From: Stutzerimonas stutzeri
Lineage (GTDB): Bacteria > Pseudomonadota > Gammaproteobacteria > Pseudomonadales > Pseudomonadaceae
NCBI GenBank assembly: GCA_002387205.1
Contig: DGLA01000020.1
Location: 1-64,000, forward strand
Direction of reading: 5' to 3'
DNA length: 64,000 bases
Shown: positions 11,693 to 20,612 of the stretch, piece by piece
How the letters are laid out: each line of letters starts with the position of its first letter
Position numbering within the stretch: position 1 is the first letter of the stretch
Program-made: the position numbers and the translations under genes
The notes under the pieces: model-generated
What the model saw: only the letters and a program-made list of their open reading frames with translations
Databases searched by the model: none
What the model was told of the DNA's origin: nothing

Positions 11693-13495
11693 TCAGAACC
11701 AGTCCTCCTGCATGCCCAGGCAGGTGTCGTCGCGCGCGGCCAGCAGGTCAAGCTCGTGATGGCAGCCCGGCACTTCCCAGGTCAGGAAGTAGCGTGCGGC
11801 TTGCAACTTGCCGCGATAGAAGTTGGCGTCCGCCTCGTTGCCCTTTGCCAGTCCCTGTTCGGCGCGAATCGCCTGTTCCAGCCAGCGCCAGCCGATCACG
11901 GCGTGGCCGAAGACCCTTAGGTACAGCGCCGAGTTGGCCAGTGCCTGATTGATCTTGCCTGCCATCAGGTCGCCGAGCAGCGCCTGGGTCACTTCGGTCA
12001 GGCGCGCCAGCAGCTGCTCCAGCGGTTGGCGCAGCGCATCCAGCGAACTGAACTCGCCTGCACGCTTGCAGGTGTCCTGAATCAGGCCGAGCAACTGACG
12101 CAGCCCGGCGCCACCGTTCTGCGTCAGCTTGCGTGCCAGCAGGTCAAGCGACTGGATACCGTGGGTGCCTTCGTGGATCGGGTTGAGGCGGTTGTCACGG
12201 TAGTACTGCTCCACCGGGTACTCCCGTGTGTAGCCATGGCCGCCGAGGATCTGGATCGCCATTTCGTTGGCTTTGAGGCAGAACTCCGAGGGCCAGGATT
12301 TGACGATGGGGGTGAGCAGGTCCAGCAGCTCGTGGGCATTCTTGCGCTCTTCCTCGGTCGCTGCGGTCTGCTGTTCATCGACGATGCGTGCGGCGTAGAG
12401 GCCGAGATCGAAGGCGCCTTCAACGTAGGCCTTCTGGGTCAGCAACATGCGCTTGATGTCGGTGTGCTGGACGATCGGCACCTGTGCCGATGCCGGGTCC
12501 TTGCCATCGGGCAGGCGGCCTTGTGGACGTTCCCGGGCGTAGTTGAGCGAGTACAGATAGCCGGCGTAGCCGAGCATGATCGCGCCCATGCCGACGCCGA
12601 TGCGCGCGTCGTTCATCATCTGGAACATGTACGACAGGCCTTTGTGCGGCTCGCCGACCAGATAGCCGACACAGTTGCCGTTGTCGCCGAAGTTCAGTGC
12701 CGTGGAGGTGGTGCCACGCCAGCCCATCTTGTGGAACAGGCCGGCCAGGACCACGTCATTGCGCTTGCCGAGGCTGCCGTCGTCGTTGACTAGGAATTTG
12801 GGCACGATGAACAGGCTGATGCCCTTTACCCCGGGCGGGGCGTCGGGCAGTTTTGCCAGCACCATGTGCACGATGTTTTCCGACAGCGGATGGTCGCCAC
12901 CGGAAATAAAGATCTTGTTGCCCTTCAGACGATAGGTGCCATCACCGGCCGGCTCGGCACGAGTGCGCAGGTCGGACAGCGAGGAGCCGGCGTGCGGTTC
13001 GGTCAGCGCCATGGTGCCAAAGAAGCGACCGTCGATCATCGGTTGCAGAAAGCGTTGCTTTTGCTCGTCACTGCCAAACACCTCGATCAGGTGCGAGGCG
13101 CCCATGGTCAGCATCGGGTAAGAGGAAGTCCCGATGTTGGCGGACTGGAAATGCGCGAAGCAGGCCCGCGAAAGCAGGTTCGGCAACTGCATGCCGCCAT
13201 CGTCGAAGCTACGCGACGCATTGTGGAAGCCGGCCTCGATGAAGGCATCGACCGCAGGCTTCACTTCCGGAATCAGTACGGCTTCACCGTCCTTGTAGAT
13301 CGGCTCGTTCTCGTCGGCCTTGCGGTTGTGCGGCGCGAAGAGGTTTTCGGCGATGCTGCGGGCGGTGTCGATGGCCGCATCGAAGGTTTCGCGACTGTGA
13401 TCGGCGAAGCGCTCGCGCTGGATCAGGCTCTCGGCATCCAGCACTTCGTAAAGCTCGAATGCCAGGTTACGCGGGCAGAGCAGAGTCTCGGGCAT
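11693..13495 (-). CDS. acyl-CoA dehydrogenase, long (600-residue) type
   Basis: This FAD enzyme introduces the alpha-beta double bond into acyl-CoA. The domain order is N-terminal extension, helical N domain, beta middle domain (F-G-T-M-A-L-T-E-P-H-A-G-S-S-L-S-D-L, I-F-I-S-G-G-D-H) and C domain (M-A-I-Q-I-L-G-G-H-G-Y-T-R-E-Y-P-V-E-Q, then H-E-G-T-H-G-I-Q-S-L-D-L-L). The E of H-E-G-T is in the position of the catalytic base in this subfamily. The C-terminal extension fits the 600-residue bacterial class. GGAGG precedes the ATG. The physiological substrate cannot be told from sequence. It is only distantly similar to the two acyl-CoA dehydrogenases at 32.8 and 36.3 kb. Confidence 0.9.
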   Translation of the reverse strand: MPETLLCPRNLAFELYEVLDAESLIQRERFADHSRETFDAAIDTARSIAENLFAPHNRKADENEPIYKDGEAVLIPEVKPAVDAFIEAGFHNASRSFDDGGMQLPNLLSRACFAHFQSANIGTSSYPMLTMGASHLIEVFGSDEQKQRFLQPMIDGRFFGTMALTEPHAGSSLSDLRTRAEPAGDGTYRLKGNKIFISGGDHPLSENIVHMVLAKLPDAPPGVKGISLFIVPKFLVNDDGSLGKRNDVVLAGLFHKMGWRGTTSTALNFGDNGNCVGYLVGEPHKGLSYMFQMMNDARIGVGMGAIMLGYAGYLYSLNYARERPQGRLPDGKDPASAQVPIVQHTDIKRMLLTQKAYVEGAFDLGLYAARIVDEQQTAATEEERKNAHELLDLLTPIVKSWPSEFCLKANEMAIQILGGHGYTREYPVEQYYRDNRLNPIHEGTHGIQSLDLLARKLTQNGGAGLRQLLGLIQDTCKRAGEFSSLDALRQPLEQLLARLTEVTQALLGDLMAGKINQALANSALYLRVFGHAVIGWRWLEQAIRAEQGLAKGNEADANFYRGKLQAARYFLTWEVPGCHHELDLLAARDDTCLGMQEDWF

Positions 13496-13614
13496 GGAAA
13501 TTCCTCCGTTTACATGCGCTCAAGTCTAAGGAGCCGGCGAGACGGCTGCCTAGCACCATACATTCGAGTGATGGGCCGACACAGCAGCGTCTTTTGGGTC
13601 TTGCCCCGGCGGCC

Positions 13615-14517
13615 TCAGTGTGGCCTCGCGCAGAAGTATTCCAGTAGCTGTGCCAGATGGCCGTCGCCGATGCCCGCGTCAATCAGGTGCTGTTCGGCGC
13701 GCGCCAGGTGCTCCTTGACGTGCTGGCGTGCCGCTTCAGGGCCAAGCAGGGCGACCACGGTGCTCTTGCCTGCGTCCTTGCCTGCATCCTTGCCGATTTG
13801 CTGGGCGCTCAAGCCATCCGCCAGATCATCGAGCAGTTGGAAGGCCAGCCCCAGTTCGGTGGCGAAACCGTTGAGATGGCGCGTACAGCTGGCACTGGCT
13901 TCAGCCAGCAGTGCGGCGAATTCCACGGCAGCGGTAAACAGCGGGCATGTTTTAAGGCGATTGGTATGGGCGATGGCCTCCAGCGGACGCGCGCGTTGGC
14001 CCTCGCGCAGGTCGTGATACTGGCCGCGCACCAGGCCCTGTGCACCGGTGGCTTGCGCCAGCAGGCGCACCAGCTGATTGCGGGTGCTGGCAGGAATCTC
14101 GACGGGCGAGGCGACTATGCTGAATGCCTGACTGAGCAGGGCGACCGAGCCGAGCACGGCGACGTCTTCGCCGTACTGCCGGTGGATAGTCGGTTGACCA
14201 CGGCGCAACTCGGCGTTGTCCATGCAGGGCATGTCATCAAGAAACAGCGAGGCGGCATGTACCATTTCCAGGGCGCAGGCCAGGTCGAAGGCGGCGTTGT
14301 CGTCCGAGTTCGGCCGCAGGTCCTTCAGCGCAAGTAGCAGCAGTAGCGGACGGACGCGCTTGCCGGGGGCGAGTGTGCCATTGCGAATGGCCGTGCCGAT
14401 CAGGTCTTGCGGCGGGCATTGGGGTAGCCATAGGTCCAGCCTGGTGTCGACCTGCGCACGCAACGCACTGAGCCGCTGCTCGAAGTCGGGTTGCGTGCTC
14501 GGCATAGCAGTGGCCAT
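13615..14517 (-). CDS. crtE: geranylgeranyl diphosphate synthase
   Basis: CrtE condenses isopentenyl diphosphate units to the C20 precursor of phytoene. The 300-residue polyprenyl synthase has the first Asp-rich motif D-D-M-P-C-M-D (DDxxxxD, the bacterial GGPP synthase type) followed by R-R-G, and the second D-D-L-A-D. G-K-R-V-R-P near residue 50 binds pyrophosphate. The start is ATG 14517, preceded by AGGAGG at good spacing; the in-frame extension to 14556 lacks a ribosome binding site. It is transcribed divergently from idi2-crtX-Y-I-B, so in this cluster crtE is not part of the long crt operon and shares a 119-bp control region with it. Confidence 0.93.
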   Translation of the reverse strand: MATAMPSTQPDFEQRLSALRAQVDTRLDLWLPQCPPQDLIGTAIRNGTLAPGKRVRPLLLLLALKDLRPNSDDNAAFDLACALEMVHAASLFLDDMPCMDNAELRRGQPTIHRQYGEDVAVLGSVALLSQAFSIVASPVEIPASTRNQLVRLLAQATGAQGLVRGQYHDLREGQRARPLEAIAHTNRLKTCPLFTAAVEFAALLAEASASCTRHLNGFATELGLAFQLLDDLADGLSAQQIGKDAGKDAGKSTVVALLGPEAARQHVKEHLARAEQHLIDAGIGDGHLAQLLEYFCARPH

Positions 14518-14636
14518 CGCGACCTCCTGTATAGATTTTTGTAGAAACCGTGACAAGAATTGTACAGTCTGTATAAGGGTTTGGCACTTTTACTGACCAC
14601 ATCCGTCAACATAAGGTCATTGGAACGAGGCGCTGC
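14518..14636. promoter_or_regulatory. divergent control region crtE / idi2 with repeated TGTANA motifs
   Basis: Four TGTANA hexamers occur: TGTATA at 14528, TGTAGA at 14540, TGTACA at 14561 and TGTATA at 14570. The last two form an imperfect palindrome TTGTACA-GTC-TGTATAA (14560-14576). Start-to-start distances of 21 (inner pair) and 42 (outer pair) are whole helical turns. A MerR-type or other dimeric regulator is plausible, but no regulator gene is in the cluster. I do not see a convincing consensus sigma-70 promoter in either direction. Confidence 0.45.
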
Positions 14637-15686
14637 ATGAGCAAAGAACTACTCGCGGAACGCAAGAACGATCACCTGGATATCGTTCTCGACCCGCAAC
14701 GTGCCTGCTCCCGGGTGGCGTCGGGCTTTGCCGCTCTGACCTTCGAGCATTGCGCGCTGCCTGAGTTGCGTCTGGACGATATCGACCTTCAGGTGGCGCT
14801 GTTCGGCAAGACCCTCAACGCTCCGCTGCTGATCAGCTCCATGACTGGCGGCGCGGCGCGCGCCACCCAGATCAACCTGAACCTGGCCGAAGCCGCCGAA
14901 GCGCTGGGTATCGCCCTGGCCGTCGGCTCCCAACGCATTGCCCTGGAAACCGGTGCCGACCAGGGACTGACCCGACAGCTGCGCCAGTTCGCGCCGACTA
15001 TCCCGCTTTTGGCCAATTTCGGTGCGGCGCAACTCGTGGCCGGTTACGGCTTGATCGAGGCCCAGCGTGCAGTGGAGATGATTCAGGCTGACGCCTTGAT
15101 CATCCACCTCAACCCCCTGCAGGAGGCCGTCCAGGTGGGCGGGGATCGTGACTGGCGCGGCGTCCTGCTGGCGATTGAGGCCCTGGCGCTGCGCCTGCCC
15201 GTGCCGTTGGTGGCCAAGGAGGTCGGTGCCGGAATCTCGCCTGGCGTGGCGCAGCGATTGCTCGACGCTGGTGTGTCGATCATCGACGTGGCCGGTGCGG
15301 GCGGCACCAGCTGGGCAGCCGTGGAGGCCGAACGTACCCGCGATCCACAGCGGCGTGCCATCGCCCAGGCGTTTGCCGGCTGGGGCATCCCCAGCGCCCA
15401 GGCGATCGCTGCGGTACGCCGTGCCTGCCCAGGCGCGCATCTGATTGCTTCGGGCGGTATCCGGGACGGCATCGATGCCGCGAAGGCGATTCGTCTCGGT
15501 GCCGATCTGGTCGGCCAGGCTGCAGGCGTGCTGGACGCGGCGCTGATCGGGCCGCAGGCGGTAGTGGAACATTTCCAGGTATTGATCGAGCAGCTTCGCA
15601 TCGCCTGCTTCTGCACCGGTTCGGCTGATCTGGTGGCCCTGGCGCGCGCGCCACTGTTGCCAACCTTCGATCCGAACGATTTCTGA
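14637..15686 (+). CDS. fni: type 2 isopentenyl-diphosphate delta-isomerase
   Basis: This FMN- and NADPH-dependent enzyme interconverts isopentenyl and dimethylallyl diphosphate, feeding CrtE. The 349-residue TIM-barrel protein starts M-S-K-E-L-L-A-E-R-K-N-D-H-L (the R-K-x-x-H substrate motif). It contains L-I-S-S-M-T-G-G, V-G-S-Q-R, the H-L-N-P-L-Q-E motif and I-A-S-G-G-I-R-D-G for FMN phosphate binding. It is the first gene of the rightward crt operon, 40 bp before crtX. The same idi position is known from Pantoea-type zeaxanthin clusters. An ACGAGG ribosome binding site precedes the ATG. Confidence 0.93.
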   Translation: MSKELLAERKNDHLDIVLDPQRACSRVASGFAALTFEHCALPELRLDDIDLQVALFGKTLNAPLLISSMTGGAARATQINLNLAEAAEALGIALAVGSQRIALETGADQGLTRQLRQFAPTIPLLANFGAAQLVAGYGLIEAQRAVEMIQADALIIHLNPLQEAVQVGGDRDWRGVLLAIEALALRLPVPLVAKEVGAGISPGVAQRLLDAGVSIIDVAGAGGTSWAAVEAERTRDPQRRAIAQAFAGWGIPSAQAIAAVRRACPGAHLIASGGIRDGIDAAKAIRLGADLVGQAAGVLDAALIGPQAVVEHFQVLIEQLRIACFCTGSADLVALARAPLLPTFDPNDF

Positions 15687-15726
15687 TGCGCTTGCAGACT
15701 GCCCTTGCCCGGACGGGTTACTTTCG

Positions 15727-17016
15727 ATGACGCACTTCGCGGTGATTTCGCCGCCGTTTCTCAGCCATCTGCGGGCAATGGAGGCGATCGCTGGCGAGTT
15801 GATCGCCCGCGGTCATCGCGTGACCCTGGTGCAGCAGGCGGATGTTGCAGTGGCGTTGCGCCATCCTCAGCTGGGTTTTGCCCAGGTTGGCGCCGCCTCC
15901 CATCCACCAGGCTCGCTCAGCTCGGTGATCGACCGCGCCGCGAGGCCCGGCGGGCCCTGGGGAATACGCCGGGTCATTGCCGATATGGCTGCGGCGACCG
16001 ACATGTTCTGTCGCGAGGCGCCCGCGGTGCTTCGCTCCATCGGTGCGGAGGTGATCCTTGCGGACCAGATGGAGCCGGGTGGTGGAATGGTGGCCGAGTA
16101 CCTTGGCCTGCCTTTTGTCTCCGTGGCCTGCGCATTGCCGGTCAATCGCGAGCCGCTTGTGCCGCTGCCGGTGATGCCCTGGCGGTACCAGCCCACCCCT
16201 TGGGGCGAGCAGCTGAACCTGCACAGCAGCGGTGTCTATGACCGGGCCATGCAGGCGCACGCTGCGGTCATCGCACGCCACGCCGTCGCGTTTGGTCTGC
16301 CGCCTCGCCAGCGCCTCGATGAATGCCTGTCACCGCTGCTGCAGCTGAGCCAGACGACGTCCGGTTTCGATTTCCCGCGCACCGCGTTGCCTGAGCACTG
16401 CCATGGCGTCGGCCCTCTGCGTTCGGCGTTGGCTGACGAGCCGCCGATGGATATCCCGGTCGCAACCGGCAGGCCGTTCGTGTTTGCCTCGCTGGGCACC
16501 CTTCAGGGTGATCGCTTCGGCCTGCTCCATCGGATAGCCGAAGCGTGTCGCGAGCTGGATGTGCAGCTACTGATTGCCCACTGCGGGCGTCTCGATGCGG
16601 CGCAGGAACGTCGACTGCTCAAAGCGGGCGCCAACTGGGTCACCGATTTCGCGCCGCAGCGCGCGGTGCTGGCGCGAGCGGATGCCGTGATTACCCATGC
16701 CGGGCTCAACACCGTACTCGATGCGCTGGAAGCCGGGGTGCCGAGCCTGGCGTTGCCGATCGCTTTCGATCAGCCCGGCGTTGCCGCTCGCGTGGTGCAT
16801 GCCGGTGTGGGCTTGAAGCTCAATCCTCGCCTGGCCAGTCGTCGACGCATTGTGCAGGCGCTGCGGCGCCTGCTGCGCGAAGCCGGCTTTGCACAGCGCG
16901 CCAGGGAACTGGGCGACGAGGTTCGCGCTGCCGGTGGTGCACCGCGGGCGGCGCAGTTGATCGAGCAGGCGCTGTGGACCGAATCGCCAGTTGCGCAGGG
17001 GGCCGGCCATGGCTGA
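15727..17016 (+). CDS. crtX: zeaxanthin glucosyltransferase
   Basis: CrtX transfers glucose from UDP-glucose to the hydroxyl groups of zeaxanthin. The 429-residue GT1-fold protein has the family length. The N-terminal half has G-H-R-V-T-L-V near residue 35. The C-terminal donor-binding signature runs from T-D-F-A-P-Q-R-A-V-L through T-H-A-G-L-N-T-V-L-D-A-L-E-A-G-V-P and ends in D-Q-P. It overlaps crtY by 8 bp, indicating translational coupling. Its presence predicts that glucosylated zeaxanthin is the end product. Confidence 0.9.
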   Translation: MTHFAVISPPFLSHLRAMEAIAGELIARGHRVTLVQQADVAVALRHPQLGFAQVGAASHPPGSLSSVIDRAARPGGPWGIRRVIADMAAATDMFCREAPAVLRSIGAEVILADQMEPGGGMVAEYLGLPFVSVACALPVNREPLVPLPVMPWRYQPTPWGEQLNLHSSGVYDRAMQAHAAVIARHAVAFGLPPRQRLDECLSPLLQLSQTTSGFDFPRTALPEHCHGVGPLRSALADEPPMDIPVATGRPFVFASLGTLQGDRFGLLHRIAEACRELDVQLLIAHCGRLDAAQERRLLKAGANWVTDFAPQRAVLARADAVITHAGLNTVLDALEAGVPSLALPIAFDQPGVAARVVHAGVGLKLNPRLASRRRIVQALRRLLREAGFAQRARELGDEVRAAGGAPRAAQLIEQALWTESPVAQGAGHG

Positions 17017-18175
17017 TGCGGACCTGATCCTGGTTGGCGGTGGTCTGGCCAACGGCCTGTTGGCCCTGCGCCTGCGTCAGCAGCGCCCCGACCTGCGTCT
17101 GCTGATACTGGAGCAAGGTGAAACTCTGGGCGGCAACCACACCTGGTCCTTTCACCAGCACGACCTGGCAGCTTCGCAACATGCGTGGCTGGAGCCTTTG
17201 GTATGCAATCGCTGGCCGGGCTACGAAGTGATCTTTCCGGAACATCGACGGCGTCTGGATAGCAGCTATGCGAGTGTGTTCTCCCACAGATTCCATCAGC
17301 ACCTTATGGCTGAGCTGGCCGATGGCGTGCAGCTGAATGCCAGGGTCACGCAGATCGAACCCCGGCAGGTGCGGCTGGCTTCGGGCGAGGTGCTACGGGC
17401 TGGCGCGGTGATCAATGGGCGCGGGGTGCGGCAGACGGAGACGCTGGCGCTGGGCTTCCAGAAATTTCTCGGCCAGGAACTTCGCCTGCAACAGCCGCAC
17501 GGCGTGCGCGAGCCGATCATCATGGATGCCAGCGTCGCCCAGCACGACGGCTATCGCTTCGTCTACGTGTTGCCGCTCAGCACCGACACGCTGCTGATCG
17601 AAGACACCTACTACGCCGACGGCGATGCCGTGGCGCTCGATACGCTGCGTGACAACATTGCCGGCTATGCCAGCGGTCATGGCTGGGCGATCGCCGAGGT
17701 GCTGCGTGAAGAGCAGGGCGTATTGCCCATCGTGCTATCCGGTGACCTGCCGGCGTTCTGGGAAGAGGCGCGCGGCGTGCCGCAGACCGGGCTGTCTGCT
17801 GCCCTGTTTCATCCCACCACCGGCTACTCGTTGCCCGATGCGGTGCGGCTGGCCGATCACCTGATCACGCTGGATCGCTGGGATGCCGACAGCCTGTTCG
17901 CGGCGATTCGCGATTATTCGATGCTGCAATGGCGGCAGCGCGGATTCTTCCGTTTGCTCAACCGCATGCTGTTCATGGCCGGCCCGGCGGATCGCCGCTG
18001 GGCCGTGATGCAGCGCTTCTACCGCCTGCGTGAACCCCTGATCCGGCGCTTCTACGCGGCAGACCTGACGACCTGGGACCGCTTGCGCATCGTCTCGGGC
18101 AAACCTCCCGTGCCGGTGGGTGAAGCGCTGCGTGCGCTGGCCGCTGGCAACTTGCACCAAAAGGACAAAGGATGA
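17009..18175 (+). CDS. crtY: lycopene beta-cyclase
   Basis: CrtY cyclises both ends of lycopene to beta-carotene. The 388-residue flavoprotein starts M-A-D-A-D-L-I-L-V-G-G-G-L-A-N-G-L, a dinucleotide-binding fold right at the N-terminus. The middle contains F-L-G-Q-E-L and I-M-D-A-S-V, matching the CrtY F-x-G and M-D motifs, and F-H-P-T-T-G-Y-S-L-P lies further on. ATG 17009 is chosen over an upstream in-frame start because the Rossmann motif begins there. It overlaps crtX by 8 bp and crtI by 4 bp. Confidence 0.93.
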   Translation: MADADLILVGGGLANGLLALRLRQQRPDLRLLILEQGETLGGNHTWSFHQHDLAASQHAWLEPLVCNRWPGYEVIFPEHRRRLDSSYASVFSHRFHQHLMAELADGVQLNARVTQIEPRQVRLASGEVLRAGAVINGRGVRQTETLALGFQKFLGQELRLQQPHGVREPIIMDASVAQHDGYRFVYVLPLSTDTLLIEDTYYADGDAVALDTLRDNIAGYASGHGWAIAEVLREEQGVLPIVLSGDLPAFWEEARGVPQTGLSAALFHPTTGYSLPDAVRLADHLITLDRWDADSLFAAIRDYSMLQWRQRGFFRLLNRMLFMAGPADRRWAVMQRFYRLREPLIRRFYAADLTTWDRLRIVSGKPPVPVGEALRALAAGNLHQKDKG

Positions 18176-19689
18176 ACGAGAGAACAGGCGGTGTGCGGCG
18201 GGCCGTGGTCATCGGCGCCGGCTTCGGCGGGTTGGCGCTGGCTATTCGCCTGCAACGCGCCGGCATCCAGACCACGCTGCTGGAGAAGCGCGACAAGCCG
18301 GGCGGCCGCGCCTACGTCTATCACGACCAGGGCTTTACCTTCGATGCCGGCCCGACGGTGATCACCGATCCGCCGGCACTGGAAGAACTCTTCAGCGGCG
18401 CCGGCAAGCGCATGGCCGACTACGTCGAGCTGCTGCCGGTCAGCCCCTTCTACCGGCTGTGCTGGGAGGACGGCTACAGCTTCGACTACGTCAACGACCA
18501 GGCCCAGCTGGACCGGCAGATCCACGCGCTCAACCCTCGTGACGTCGCCGGCTATCAGCGCTTTCTCGCCTATTCGCGGGCGGTGTACGAGGAGGGCTAC
18601 GTCAAGCTCGGCACCGTGCCCTTTCTGTCGTTTCGCAGCATGATTGGCGTCGCGCCGCAGCTGGCCAAGCTGCAGGCCTGGCGCAACGTGTACAGCATGG
18701 TGGCCAAATTCGTGGAGAGCGATCGGCTGCGCCAGGCGCTGTCCTTTCACTCGCTGCTGGTGGGTGGCAATCCGTTCGAGACCTCCTCGATCTATGCGCT
18801 GATCCATGCGCTGGAGCGTCAGGGCGGTGTCTGGTTTCCCCGCGGCGGCACCGGGGCGCTGGTGCAGGGCATGGTCCGGCTGTTCGAAGATCTGGGCGGC
18901 AGGCTGGAACTCAATGCCGAGGTAGCGCGGATCGAGCTGGAGGCTGGACGCGCGAAGGCCGTGATCACGGGTGACGGTCGCCGCTTCGACACCGATGCAG
19001 TGGCCTCCAACGCGGATGTGGTCAACACCTACAAGCAGCTGCTCGGGCATGAGGAGCGTGGTCGCGACGAGGCCAAACGGCTCTCAGGCAAGCGTTTCTC
19101 GATGTCACTGTTCGTCATCCATTTCGGCCTCAAGCGCCGCCATGAGCACCTTCAGCATCACACGGTGTGCTTCGGCCCGCGCTACCGCGAGCTGATAGAC
19201 GAGATATTCAAGCGCGAGACGCTGGCCGACGACTTTTCCCTCTACCTGCACGCGCCCTGCGTCACCGATCCTTCGCTGGCGCCGGAAGGCTGCGCCAGCC
19301 ATTACGTGCTGGCGCCGGTGCCGCACCTGGGCACGGCGGATATCGACTGGGCGGTGGAAGGGCCGAAATACCGCGACCGCATCTTCGAATACCTCGAGCG
19401 CCACTACATCCCGGGCCTGCGCGGCGATCTGGTGACCCACCGGATCTTCACGCCACAGGATTTCCGCGACGAGCTCAATGCCCATCTCGGGTCGGCGTTT
19501 TCGCTGGAGCCGATCCTCACCCAGAGCGCCTGGTTCCGCCCGCACAACCGCGATGATGTGATTCCCAACCTCTATATCGTCGGCGCCGGCACGCATCCCG
19601 GCGCCGGCGTGCCGGGCGTCGTAGGTTCGGCCAAGGCCACCGCGGGGCTGATGCTGGAGGACTTCATGTTGAAGGAGCAGGCCGGATGA
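18172..19689 (+). CDS. crtI: phytoene desaturase
   Basis: CrtI carries out the desaturations that turn phytoene into lycopene at the membrane. The 505-residue protein has the FAD-binding start V-V-I-G-A-G-F-G-G-L-A-L-A-I-R-L and F-D-A-G-P-T-V-I-T-D-P. The C-terminal carotenoid-oxidoreductase signature is V-G-A-G-T-H-P-G-A-G-V-P-G-V-V-G-S-A-K. It overlaps crtY and crtB by ATGA on each side. It is slightly longer than enterobacterial CrtI (about 490). Confidence 0.95.
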   Translation: MNERTGGVRRAVVIGAGFGGLALAIRLQRAGIQTTLLEKRDKPGGRAYVYHDQGFTFDAGPTVITDPPALEELFSGAGKRMADYVELLPVSPFYRLCWEDGYSFDYVNDQAQLDRQIHALNPRDVAGYQRFLAYSRAVYEEGYVKLGTVPFLSFRSMIGVAPQLAKLQAWRNVYSMVAKFVESDRLRQALSFHSLLVGGNPFETSSIYALIHALERQGGVWFPRGGTGALVQGMVRLFEDLGGRLELNAEVARIELEAGRAKAVITGDGRRFDTDAVASNADVVNTYKQLLGHEERGRDEAKRLSGKRFSMSLFVIHFGLKRRHEHLQHHTVCFGPRYRELIDEIFKRETLADDFSLYLHAPCVTDPSLAPEGCASHYVLAPVPHLGTADIDWAVEGPKYRDRIFEYLERHYIPGLRGDLVTHRIFTPQDFRDELNAHLGSAFSLEPILTQSAWFRPHNRDDVIPNLYIVGAGTHPGAGVPGVVGSAKATAGLMLEDFMLKEQAG

Positions 19690-20612
19690 ACGACCGGGTA
19701 ATCGACCACTCGACCCAGGCGATCAATGTCGGCTCCAAGAGCTTCGCCGCAGCGGCGAAGCTGTTCGACGAGCGTACTCGCCAGAGCGCCGTGATGCTCT
19801 ATGCCTGGTGCCGTCATTGCGATGATGTGATCGACGGGCAGACCCTCGGTCATGGCCAGGTCGAGGGTGATCGCTCCTCCGGCGAAGCGCGATTGGCCGA
19901 GCTGGTGGACCTCACGGAGCGCGCCTATGCCGGTGAGCCGATGAGCGACCCGGCCTTTGCTGCGTTTCAGCAGGTCGTTCAGCGCCACCAGATCCCCAAG
20001 CGATACCCGCTTGAGCATCTCGCCGGTTTTCGCATGGACGTGCTGGACTATCGCTACCAGACCCTCGACGACACCTTGCTGTATTGCTATCGGGTTGCCG
20101 GCGTGGTGGGCCTGATGATGGCGCGGGTGATGGGCGCCGAAGCGGAGGCGACGCTGGATCGGGCCTGTGATCTAGGTCTCGCATTCCAGCTGACCAACAT
20201 TGCCCGGGATATCGTCGAGGATGCGCAGATCGGCCGTGTCTACCTGCCGGCCGAGTGGCTGGCCGAAGTGGGCATCCCTGAAGATGAGATCGCGCTACCT
20301 GAGCATCGTGCGGCATTGGCCACGCTGGCAGCGCGACTGGTGGATCTGGCCGAACCCTACTATCGCTCGGCGTCGCAGGGCCTGCGCGATCTGCCGCTGC
20401 GCTCGGCCTGGTCGATTGCCACGGCCCATGGCGTCTACCGGCAGATCGGTGTCGAGGTGAAGGCGCGCGGTGCGGCGGCCTGGGATACCCGTGTGTCCAC
20501 CAGCAGCGCGCAGAAACTGCAGTTCCTGCTCGGCGGCGGTGTGCTGGCGCTGGCCTCGCGGCGGATGCAGGTCAGGCCGCGTCCCGACGATCTCTGGAGA
20601 CGTCCTCGCTAG
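19686..20612 (+). CDS. crtB: phytoene synthase
   Basis: CrtB joins two geranylgeranyl diphosphates to phytoene. The 308-residue squalene/phytoene synthase has S-K-S-F near the start, a first Asp-rich motif C-R-H-C-D-D-V-I-D and a second N-I-A-R-D-I-V-E-D, followed by G-R-V-Y-L-P. It is the last gene of the rightward operon. Its final 41 bases overlap the end of crtZ, which runs the other way. Confidence 0.95.
   Translation: MNDRVIDHSTQAINVGSKSFAAAAKLFDERTRQSAVMLYAWCRHCDDVIDGQTLGHGQVEGDRSSGEARLAELVDLTERAYAGEPMSDPAFAAFQQVVQRHQIPKRYPLEHLAGFRMDVLDYRYQTLDDTLLYCYRVAGVVGLMMARVMGAEAEATLDRACDLGLAFQLTNIARDIVEDAQIGRVYLPAEWLAEVGIPEDEIALPEHRAALATLAARLVDLAEPYYRSASQGLRDLPLRSAWSIATAHGVYRQIGVEVKARGAAAWDTRVSTSSAQKLQFLLGGGVLALASRRMQVRPRPDDLWRRPR

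Noticed and set aside
14528..14575. Direct match to a published LitR-type operator consensus
   Set aside because: As I recall that consensus, its half-sites are 12 bp apart; the boxes here have other spacings, so only a general operator is claimed.
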